Origin: Owenia fusiformis
Taxonomy: Eukaryota > Annelida > Polychaeta > Sabellida > Oweniidae
Direction: 5' to 3'
Assembly: GCA_903813345.2 (NCBI GenBank)
Contig: CAIIXF020000003.1
Span: forward strand, 32,733,151 to 32,797,150
Length of the DNA: 64,000 bases
The first letter of the stretch is position 1. Every line of letters starts with the position of its first letter. The translations under genes and the position numbers were made by a program. Below are positions 29,101 through 41,100 of the stretch, in pieces. The notes beneath the pieces were generated by a model that did not search any database, had not been told where the DNA came from, and worked only from the letters and a program-made list of their open reading frames with translations.

Positions 29101-32100
29101 AAGTGGAAATCCTTCAATTATCAGAGGTTAATGTTTCTAAAACTGTATTGAAATAAACGTACGTCTTGTTTTCAAACCTACACCTTGCTCCTTTCTGTCG
29201 TATTAATAAAGCAAAAATAACATATCACGGTGGGATACGAACCACTCGCCTGGGATTTGGTTATTCACTAACACCATAGGCGTTCACCTATTCTGGATAC
29301 AACTGACGAGTTGTATCTAAGTGGAGTCAAAAGCGAAGATCATTCTAAATTGACGCTCGGTATAAATATATGATACTTTTATCATCTCACACAGGTGAAC
29401 GTTAGCCTCATGGCTAGCGTGTTTAGCTTCCACTCTCTAGGTTAGTCGATCGAAACCCGTTCATGGCGAACTTTTTGATTTGCTTGCTGTCAACTTATAA
29501 TAAGTAGGGCAAAATCCAGAAAAAGTAGATCAAAAATACTCCAATGGAGTATAAAATTGTCACCAGGATTCCGAAATGAGACGAATGTTAACTCGTTAAA
29601 TCTCGGTAGATGAAGTAGGTCAGAAAATCCGGATTAATCCGAACTGATTCGGGAATCTTCGTCATAAGAAGTAGATCAAAAATCCAGAGAAGTAGATCAA
29701 AAATACTCCAATGGAGTATAAAATTGTCACCAGGATTCCGAAATGAGCCGAATGTAAACTCGTTAAATCTCGGTAGATGAAGTAGGTCAGAAAATCCGGA
29801 TTAATCCGAACAAGGTTCGGGAATCTTCGTAATAAGAAGTAGATTAAAAATACTCCCAATGGAGTATAAAATTGTCCCCAATATTCCGAAATACGACGAA
29901 TCGAATCGGCAAACTTCGGTAAAATAATGAAGTGCATAAAAACCGAAATGATCCGATGAACGTTCGGATAAAATCGTGAACAGGTGTCAGGGGTTTCCCC
30001 TCATCTTTCCCCACATTGTTCTAAAAGCCTTATATGGATTTATCACGTAACATTCAAAATGACGTTCCTATATGGTTCTATGGGTTCGAACACGTGACCA
30101 AATATACCAAATAAAATTTTTACCTTGACCACTGGATGGGATTTCATAGAAAATATCCAAGAAAACCTATCCTCGTGATCCTTAAATCACTTAAATTCGA
30201 TCATTTTATTTTCACCCCTTGATGGAATTTTATGAAAGAAGTCATGAAAACACATCATCATGTAAGGGTTTTCACCTAAATTAGCTCGTTTTATCTTGAG
30301 CCTTCAATTGAATTTCTTGAAGAAATATTTTATGAAAAAATATCATCATGTTATGATTTGTATTTAAATAAGACCGTTTCATCTAAATACTTGGATAATA
30401 TTTCATAAAAAATGCACTTTAAAATTTTTCAGAATTTGCCTTTATTTATCAATGTAATGAAAGTATAAGATTAACTCTCAAATAGCGTTCTATTTTAACC
30501 TTTTTATTGAAATCAATACAGGACTCGCTCTCTAAATATCCAATAAAAATTCAACCCTTGGATGTGATTTCGTTGGAAAAAAAATATGTCAAGTCCAGAA
30601 TCAAATGATTTGTCCAGAACCTCTTAAGATCCTGTTAATGATATCTGAAAATAAGATATACATATAACTCTTATTCCAATGCTTTAGCTATACCTGGTAT
30701 ATCTATGATACCATCAAGGGAATGGAAGACAATTAAAGGAGTTCAACTTCCACATGGAACAATCGCCGTTGAGATAAGTGTCACCCTCCCCAACGATCCA
30801 TCTCACTTTTGGTCGTCAGATATTGGAATTGATGAAATATACATATCTTATGATCAAGGTATGTTTACATGTGTTATTACGTGGCTTATTTTTGGGAAAT
30901 TAGAGGGGTAGCCTTAAAAAATCTATTTGATATGCTGTACCCGGCAGCTCCAGCATATTTGGTTGCTGTATAATAGGCATGTAACATGTACATTTGTAGG
31001 ATAGTATTGAACTAATCGTATAAATAATTCAACAGCCGCAAAAGTAACACAGTTAGTCTCTTAGGACCAGAAACGCCAGTTCAAATCCATACAAGTGAAC
31101 ACAAAAATGTAGGGATGTGTCTGCTTAACATTTCAGTCGCTTCTGATCCAATTACTGTACCAACTACTATATCAGCAACTGTAACAACTACCATGCCTAC
31201 AACTGAATCTGAGTCGACTTCAACAGCACCAATAACAACTACAACAATGTCTTCTACAACACAAACAGTCAAAATCACTGGAATTGGTAGGAAGGATTTC
31301 AATTCATTGTAAATTGTTATATTGTATGCATTGATTTAGATGTGTGTATGTTTTTCATGCCTTCAGTGTTACAAGACCAATTCTGGTGGAGACATTTATT
31401 GTTATAGTCCCCATTTTTGTGGATGGTGTTTGGCGGTTGATGTTCGGTGTATGTATTATGGTGACATGTCGTATGTCAAGGCCTTGTTTGTTAAGTCATC
31501 CAATCATTGATAGCCATTGATCGTGTTTTTGTTGAGTAACATTACCAAAAAACTGGTTATTCAACGGAGCTAACTAAAGTATTTCCAGGTGATACCAATT
31601 TAATGTCTAGTCTATGGTATTGCACGTTCGAGTCACCAGGATGGGACAATCCGTTAGACAGTAATGGGTGTGGCGATGGCCAAGCTGGGATGTTTCAACT
31701 TGAAACAGATGACTTTGATTTTTCAAGAACCAACAAAGATACTCCAAGCAGTCATACTGGACCTTCAAGCGGCAGTGATGGAGGTATACAGTAGTAGTTT
31801 AACTTCTGCAACAAAAAAAAGACTGCGAAGTGCAGTAATAATGGCCTAAACTGAAAATATGTAGAAATAATTGTGGAAAGCAAAATGCATGATTCACAAA
31901 TACCTAAAACCCTAGACAAATGTACTCTTGTGACTGGGTTTAATCATGTTTCTAGGATACTACATATATACAGAATCTTCACCTGATGGCAATTTAGATA
32001 GAAGCAATGGAAAGGCAACAATTCGTACACCAACTCTTTATGGTGATATGACCAAATATCTATCCTTTAAGTACCACACATGGGGACAATTGATTGGTGG

Positions 32101-35100
32101 TTTAACAGTTGCTACAATATCGGCAGATTTGACAATCAGTTCATTCTGTAAGTCATTCGTTAATGCATCCTAAAAGGCCAAATCACTAATTTTTCCCTAA
32201 TGATATCATTTCTAGAATTGCATCAATCTTATAATAAACATTGTCTTATATTACTGCTTACAAATTAGCTGATATACATTGAATAATTTAGAGACTTTTT
32301 AATAATTGTAAATAATATCTGAAAATAACATATACATATTACTCTCCTTCCAATGCTTTAGCTATACCTGGTTTATCTATGGCGTCATCAAACGTATGGA
32401 AGACGATTAAAGGACTTCAACTTCCACATGGAACAATCGCCGTTGAGTTAAGTGTCACCCTTCCCAACGATCCATCGCACTTTTGGTCGTCAGATATTGG
32501 AATTGATGAAATATACATTTCTTTTGATCAAGGTATATTTACATGTATTATTACTTGGTTTAGGTTTTGGAAAATAGAGGGGACCTCAAAAATCTATTTG
32601 ATATGCTGTGCCCGGCAGCGCTCCGCCATTAAGGGTTACTATATAATAGTACTGAACTCTCAGTTTGCACTTTATACTAATATAATTAAATATGAAGTAA
32701 CGACTGAATAAATTTCCGATATTAGGTCAAAATAATTTAACAGCCACAAAATTAAAAGTAACATAATTAGTCTCTAAGGACCAGAAACGCAAGTTCAAAT
32801 CCATACAAGTGAACACAAAAATATAGATAGGGATGTGTGCGCTTAACATTTTAGTCACATCTGTACCAATTAATGTACCATCTACTACACCAACAACTGT
32901 ACCATTTACTACACCAACAACTATACCATCTACCATGCCTACAACTATAGCTGAGTCGACTTCAACAGCACCAATAACAACTACAACGATGCCTTCTACA
33001 ACACAAACAGTCACAACCACTGGGATTGGTAGGAAGGATTTCAATTCATCGTAAATTGTTGTGGTGTAGATGTGTGAATGTTTTTTATGATTTCTGTGTT
33101 ATTTCTTAACCAATTTGATCATTGATAGCCATTGATCGAAAGTACTATGTTTTTGGTCGAGCAACATATCTAAACAATTTGTCATCAACTGAACTAACGA
33201 TTGTATTTTCAGGTGATAACCATTTAATGTATAGTTTTTGGTATTGCACGTTCGAGTCACCAGGATGGGACAATCCGTTGGATAGTGATGGCTGTGGTGA
33301 TGGTCAAAGTGGAATGGTTCAACTTGATGATGATGACTTCAATTTTACTAGAACCAACACAAAAACTCCTTCAAATCTCCACACTGGACCAAACAACGGT
33401 AGCGATGGAGGTATCTAAATTTAAGTTGTCGACCATCGTAAATAAGCGCAATTTATCTTATTTTAAAAATAATGGTTAAAATTGTAGGTTAATCAAAATA
33501 TGTATGATTATTGTCGTAAAAACTTTTTATAAGTTTCCTGAGTGTATGCTTTACTTACTGTACGACCCATATGAAATTCACTATCAATATATGATTTCGT
33601 CGGACTAGTTTACAGAATAGCTTTTGAGAATTTTAGGAAGTTGTTTTTTGGCCATGAAATTGCAGTAACAAATATGAACAAACATGTCTCTCATATTTCC
33701 AGGGTACTACATTTACACTGAATCTTCACCGACATCAAAATTCGATAGAAGTAACGAAGTAGCAAGAATCCGAACACCAGTTTTCAGAAGCACAACTCCG
33801 AAATATTTGTCTTTCAGCTACCACACGAGAGGACGATTGATTGGAACGTTACAGATAAAAGCCTTGTCACTAGAATTGTTCACACTTCCGATTGGTAAGT
33901 ATAATTCCACTTCAGTTTGGTAAGCATATTTCCACATTCCATATTTCTGTTTAAAAAGCATATTTTTAAAGAAAAACTTGGGTTCAAAAAAGACAGTCAG
34001 TTACAAATCAACACATTTTGTTTTACCACAAATCTTCCGGCGAATCTTGTCATGTTATGAGAAAGTTGAATAGTCATGAGTAAGAATCAACTTTTAAGCA
34101 CCTCTTATGATAATAAATCTTTTTTGATACAGCTATGCCGATATTGTCAATGGAGTCATCGGACCAATGGAAAAGGGTACAAAGCATTGAACTACCCATT
34201 GGAACAGCCGCTGTTGAATTTAGCGTCACTCTTCCCAATAATCCAAACAAATTCTGGTCATCAGACATTGGAATTGATGAGATAAATATTGGCTATTATG
34301 GAACAGAACATACGACTGAAACTATACCAACTCCAGGTAAATGAACGTATATTACTACTTGAAACGGAACCGCCAATAAAATTTGATTCCAAAGCCGTCA
34401 GTCGTGTAGTTATAATTCATAAACGCTCTTCATTTTCTGTCTTTGAAAATGGCATCCTTTAACTGATAATACCTGCCATTTAATGATTTTTGTACTTTTG
34501 CAATAATAATGTCCAAATGCTCTAGATATGATATTGATGTTAACTCCTTGCAGGTGCATGCACTAATTACAGTTCAATGGTGTCTCTCAAGGGAAGTTTT
34601 ACGACAACACTATCACAGTCGCCTGCTGTCTGTGAAGCTTTGTATCAAAAATATATAAAAGACAATTTTGTACTTATCGTACCTTTTTATGAAATTGATG
34701 CATGTCCGAGTCCCGTATTCACTCTTGAGATTGTTGATGTGCACATATCTTTGAATGATAAAATGGTAAATATATTATGTCATTGATCACCATTGCAATC
34801 TAGTCAAAACAAAACATGGGGCTTTGGGGGTTGACAGATATGCTATATATCAAAATCAAAAAAAAATTCATTGTAAAAAAACATTAAGGTCATTTTAATA
34901 AATTTAACATTTTTGTATGATATGTATTTACTTTTCAAATCCCTTACACGTACTTTTAAATCAATGCAGATATTATACACTAGTCGCCAAACAGATATTT
35001 GAAATATAGAAAATTATTATTTCGTTTCAGATCATCGCAGTTGTGAATATAGGCATAACAGTCAACAATGTTCCAGAGACCGTTACTCTGAAAGAATGTA

Positions 35101-38100
35101 TAAACTCCCTTCTTGAGCTGAACCAATTTGCTTCTTTCCTTGAATTCTTCTCTTTGGTACTTTTACCAGAGATTGAAGACTGCACAGGAGGTCCCATCAC
35201 CCCATCGTATTTTATGAATAATGGAGTCATTAAGGAATGCCAAGGTAACTTAACACAGTGGCTGATTTATCATATACGATCAAAAGGTTCCTTATTTAAT
35301 TAATGGATAAAGTGTGTCCTAGCATACGTGTGTCGAACACCAACAACTTCAAGGAACAGTTAATGCCATAATTGCAATAGATCATGAGCAATTTAATCCA
35401 TGCTGAAGTCCTTGTAATATCCTAAATCCACCCTCAAAGCTTAGATGAAAAGAACCAAGTTTGTTGTTACATAATGTTCTTGCATTTGTAGATGAAAAGA
35501 CTCATACACCATTGAACGTAACTCTTCAGAGAATAGAATGTGATTTTGAACTTGGTGTGTGTAATCTAGAGTCTAGTAATGGTGCTAACTTCAACTGGAC
35601 AAGGCATATTGGAAGCACACCAAGTGCCTTCACGGGGCCTTTGGGTGACACGACTTACCGTTGTGGTAATGTAGTTTTGTAATTATCTATTATGAAATCT
35701 GAGAAAATATATTTAAAAATAAAAATGAAATTATACATCTACTTCCGGCGGAAACTGATAAAACAGCCTCTTTATGCATCTGCCTGTTATAAATAAATTG
35801 GATGATAGATCAAAACATGACAACTTGGTTTCATAAATATGCATATTCGCTCGTAGGTCACTACATGTATATTGAAGCCTCGTCGCCAAGACAACAGAGA
35901 GATATAGCCGTCCTACAAACTCCAGAGGTACAGGTGACCTCATATTCTCCTGTTTGCTTATGGCTGTCCTACCATATGTATGGATCTGATATAGGAAAAC
36001 TGGCCATCAGAAGACTTGATACTGGACAGGAAATTTGGTCGGAATCAGGTAAGACATTTCATTGGAGACAACTGCTTTAAAGTAAAACATGAAATCATGG
36101 ATTAACACATACTCATAAAAGTAATCTAAGTGACGCCGCAATCAAACAATTCCGTTTTGGTTGGCGTTATAGTAAATAAGATATGAAATGAATACACGAA
36201 TGACACATGCCTTTTTCCTGTTGTACGTTTTTATGGTAAATACGTCCATCTAAAACAAACCCGAATCCAACTTTGATTTACATAAATATCTTTTGACATG
36301 ATTTGTAGGAGTTGTTTTAAACGCATTTCCTTTTACATATTTTTAATGTCAGTATGTTATACATATCAGGAAATAAAGGGGAGTCCTGGCAACAGTTAAC
36401 ACAACAGTTACCCATTGGTAACTATGGTGTATCTATAGAAGGTGAGGTTGGAGGAGGTTACCTTGATGATATTGCAATAGATGACTTGCTGATCTCATCT
36501 GGTCTATGCGATCGCAGAAATGGTAGGTTCCCAAGACTTAAAGGGAATTGAACAGAATAAAACAAGAGAAGTGAAAAGAGAACTGTGAAAAAGAAAACGG
36601 AAACAAAAAAACTTCGGAAATAGAAAAAACAAGCAAAATGAAGAAAAAATAACTCATTATAATATGGCTTTGGATTCAAGATCGAATTTTCAATATAAAC
36701 TGCAAATTTTATTTTCCGGTATTTTGATACAGTTTGTAAGTTTTGTTGCATCCTAATTTTAACTTGATCTACGACTAGAAACTTTTTTATCGTTAAGTCC
36801 AAAATTGAAGCATCAATATCCCCTTAATATTCTACTCGTGGGTATTTTTTTGTATCTGCTGCGGAGGGTAATCCATTTTTATCATTTTATTTTAGATTCG
36901 ATTTTGCAATCCAAAAACGCTACATCTGAAAAGCTTCAACCAACCATTTACTTCCTGTGCAGTTTTGAATTATCATTTTGTGAATTTACAAATTCATCAA
37001 CCAGTGTAATGTGGTTTAGGAACAGATCGGTCGAGGATAACCCTCGAATTCCAAAAGAAGATCACACACTCGGGAACTCCAATGGTAAAGTATTGATAAC
37101 TAATTCAAGCAATGACATTAATGTACAGTAAAACGAATCATTTATTCATTTATTGTTTTTTAGAGATGCACTCACATGATCATTTAGTTATTTGACTTAA
37201 AATAAGGTTTTCATTTTAGGTTACTTTCTGTACTACCGCGGTGGGTACCAAAGTGTTAATAGTAGTATCATATCACCGATAATCAGTCCTAATCAACCAA
37301 ATTGCATTTCTTTCTACCTCTACTATAGCGATAGCTACACAGGGAAAGGATTCAAAGTAAAAAGAGTCGAGGATGGAATGAAAGAAACGATACTGACAAT
37401 AGAACCAGGTCAGTGGTAACCATGGTAACCTACATAGCAACCAATAATGCGAAAAACAAATATAATTTTAATCAATTAGTACGTTTTTGTCTTTACCTTT
37501 ATGCTGAGGCTAACGGAAAACTTGTACTGGGAAGTTTTTTGTTTTGTAAAATATTCAACAGATAGCTTACAATTGCAACATGAAAATTATTCATATTACT
37601 TTATGATCGTTTATATTAAGGATCTGAAGAGGGCAAACGTAAATGGAAAAAACATGAGATTCACAATATTGAGAGGGGCAATTATCAAATCGAATTCGAA
37701 GTGGCGTTTGACTCATATGATTCGTATGCGACGTATTTCGCGCTTGATGATATTATGGTGTATCGGTGTGGCGGTTCTGGTAAGTAAATTCTCTACTAGT
37801 CAATTAATATTCCAACAAAATGCCCTGATGTTTAACTAAAGACATTTAACCCCAAGAGATTTCAAACTAACATTGGTATGGCTATTTTAATAAAAGAAAT
37901 CACCCCAAGAGGTTACAAAATGTTATATAAATTTAATCTACATATCACAAGAAATCCAGCCCTGACTTAATGTGTGATCACAGTTGACTGTCTCGTCTAT
38001 ATGCCGCTATGTCTGTTAAATTAGAAGATATGGAATCCCGTATGGAACCACGTGTAGCTGACCAGGACACACTCTTTAATTGTGGATTTGAAGAAGAGAA

Positions 38101-41100
38101 TACTGATTGTGAGCAACTTGATGTTACGATGGACCAAGTAAGAGGCTCCACCTATTGGCGAATTGGTTCGGGTGATATGGGATTCAAACTAACTGGGCCA
38201 ACTCGAGACAGCACGTTAGAAACGTGTTTAGGTAAATAGACGGCGTGTGTTTTACAACATAAATTTTTGTGAGTTAAATCTACTGTTTTCTAGGAAACCA
38301 TTAATTGATGATTTCCCTCTACATGATTCTTGTCTGCTATCACTAATTGATACGATTCTGTCATTCTAGGGCGCTATGTGTACACAGACACGATGAGTGG
38401 TATTTTCTTTAACCTCTCCCTCCCTGTGTTCAATGAGAGCACATATCTTCAGTTCAGTTATCATATGTACGGGTCGCATATTGGAACTATCGGTGTCAAA
38501 TCCGTTGAGTTTGACACATTGTTGTGGGAGAGATCAGGTAAATATGCATGTTGTACGTATACAGTGTGTCTCAAAAAAAATGTTACACTTACAAAAAGTT
38601 CAATATCTTTCATAATTTTGACTTTTCCCTAAAATATACTTTGGAAATCAAAAGACAAATCTTTCTCAAATAATTTGACACCATCAGATTCAAAATCTGT
38701 CCTTGATTGACTGCACAGGACAGCTTTTAGTGTCCCATGGTAAAATCTGACTTGCGCCAACTTCTAAGTGATTGGATGGACCAAATGACAAAAGAGGAAC
38801 AGTTTCTTTAACATTTAACTTTCTTCTGAGTTGAAGCTTGACCTTTAACTGAGTCATTGTGTTATTTTCCTATTTGTCTTACATATGATCATTGGGTCTA
38901 TCCACATAAACATGTGGTCCCCTCAACATGTTCTCCAAAGCAAATCTGAGGTACCCTTGCCCATGCGCACATGCATTGTAATATCACACTGATTCCATCA
39001 ATTCTTTTGGCAGAAGTTCATTTAGATCAGTTTGTGATGTTGTAAAGCGCTTTCAGAAGCCCTTCAAAAAATCAAGGGTGTAAAGTGGCATGACAACGGG
39101 ACCAATCATTTGGGTAATTCAATGCTATCCTCTGATTTCGAAAGAGTTCTACCAAACGATCTGCCATAGGTATTTGCACAATCCTGTTGCCATCAAACGT
39201 AACAAAATTGAATACCTGGTACCTGATAATGGAATCTTGTATTACTATCCAGGAAAAAACAACTGGATCATTGATCATATTAAGATATCACTGTCCACAG
39301 GGTTCACACCAAAAAAGAATTGATCACTACATGTCCAATCACTGAGAAGTTGGCGCAAATCAGATTTCATATGCGTCTGTAAAATCTGACCTGTGCAGCC
39401 AATCATGGACGGATTTTGAATCTGATAGTGTGGATTTATTTGAAAAAGACTGGTCTTTTGGTATCTAAGTATATTTTAGGGGAAAAGTCAAAATCATGAA
39501 AGATATTGAACTTTTTGTAAGTGTAACATTTTTTTGAGACACACTGTAGTATGGTTATTATTAATGTTTCATTTCACCCAAAACTGCCTAACTCCCTATT
39601 TCTCACAGTTATAATTTCAAGAAACAAAATAAATACAAATCGGCTTTTGGGTATCACATCCTTATAATGGCTGTTTTGTTTGATATTACAGGAGACCATG
39701 GCAACGTGTGGGAACAAACAGCCATCTTTATTCCCGCTAATGTTCAAGTTAGCATAGTTGCTGAAACATCATGGGAGAAGTTTGGAGAAATAGCAATAGA
39801 CGATATAATTATCAAAAGTGTGTAGATTGTTTTTGAAATACGTATTCAATAGGCAAATTCAAATAAAGACATATCTCTATGATATAATGTGAGTTGTGTG
39901 ATATAGCTAAGCTAAAATGTAACGTTAAATTAAGACATGTTTCTCACCAAAAACTGCCACATTGCATGTATAGTCAGTAGCTGTAGAACTAGTTATGATT
40001 GAAACACATGACTTCATTATATTACTGTCATATTTCACTTTTCATATTGCATTAATTTAACTAGACATTATTTTGGCATCCACACCTTTGTTCATTCAAC
40101 AAGTCATGTTCATCAATTGTGTTTTGCTTTCATATAGACATTAAAATATAATGTATTTACAGTTGCAAGAAAATCATCTCTAACAACCTCTGCGGCTTCC
40201 TCATCAACAATAACAGCATCCCCACTGACTTCATTGTCACGGACAACATCCTCATCAGCAACAACTGCAGCAATAACTAACGCCATAACAGAAATAACAA
40301 CAATGTCAATAACATTAACTGCTGCATCGCAACCATCAACCCTAACGAATACAACTCTAATGACAAATACAACTCTAATGACAAATACAACTTTAATGAC
40401 AAATACAACTACAACTTTAATGACAAATACAACTCTAATGACAAATACAACAACTTTAGACGCTTTCCACATGAATTGCCTTGATCAACATAATACCAAA
40501 CGTGCTCTCCATCAGAACACCCCACCATTGGCGTACAGCACCGTTTTGGCTGTCACTGCACAACGATGGGCTGATAACCTGGCTGCTCGACATGCTTTCG
40601 AGCACAGTAATGAAGACAACGACACGTTCAGGACTCCTGCAGCTGGGGAAAATTTTTTTACGATACCCAGCCTAGGTGACACGTTCCCTGACACAGCTGA
40701 TCTATGTAATGTCGTTGAAGTTTGGTAGGAACTATTTCATAATTAGATGCTTGTAAATTTTAGAAATTTGTTTTTGTCAATATATAAAACGGAATTATAC
40801 TTACCTAAGTAAAAGACCCACGTAAGGCCCAACAGGACCTCTGGTGTACTTTAATCCACAGAAAGTTCCTTTACAACAATTTCTGTCATGCTATGAGCTA
40901 AACTCTGATCTACTATTTTTACTGTTTCATTCTTAGGTACTATGAAATCAAATTTTATTCTTATGACACAGCACGTACAACCAAGGAAAAACAGGCAGTC
41001 GGACATTTCACTCAAGTAAGTTATTTGTCACTAATGTTAACCAAACAAATCAGTCTTCACTGTTGCATCAGCACAACTTGTTCCTTGACACGCATTTTTA

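Larger units (their letters stand above)
20934..30636. mobile_element. 9.7 kb element with ~1.44 kb terminal inverted repeats
   Basis: The left arm 20934 to about 22368 and the right arm about 29184 to 30636 are reverse complements. Termini are AACAGGATCTTAAGAGGTTC and GAACCTCTTAAGATCCTGTT. AATG lies just outside both ends (20930-20933 and 30637-30640). Removing the element and one AATG restores TTTTAAATGATATCTGAAAA, matching TTGTAAATAATATCTGAAAA in the sister introns near 19150 and 32310. Both arms contain a ~150-base internal tandem repeat with the same 84-91 residue pseudo-frame, and a perfect hairpin GCACGTTAGC/GCTAACGTGC near 22127. The interior (22369-29183) is non-coding repeat mosaic with no transposase, polymerase or integrase seen. 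Class unknown. Confidence 0.85.
20147..30858 (+). other. MAM domain 6 (exons 19-21), split by a 9.7 kb insertion
   Basis: Exons 20147-20338 (LWYCTFETPGWDNPLDNNGC), 20574-20765 (GYYIYTESSPDGNSDRSNEK) and 30688-30858 (LPHGTIAVEISVTLPNDPSH, FWSSDIGIDEIYIS). The intron 20766-30687 contains the inverted-repeat element 20934-30636. Without it the intron would be about 220 bases, matching the sister introns of MAM5 and MAM7. The frame is intact across it. Confidence 0.85.

Noticed and set aside
37992-38024. Alternative acceptor for MAM11 at TGATCACAG
   Set aside because: Starting the exon there meets an in-frame TAG before the MAM motif; the acceptor at AAATTAG (exon start 38025) keeps phase 1 and the frame.
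39090-39323. 77-residue frame inside the 985 bp element as a transposase
   Set aside because: No DDE or helix-turn-helix pattern is visible, and the element is too short to encode a full Tc1/mariner enzyme.
40113-40472. 119-residue minus frame rich in Val, Asp and Ile
   Set aside because: Antisense shadow of the Thr/Asn linker exon; simple-repeat DNA stays open on both strands.
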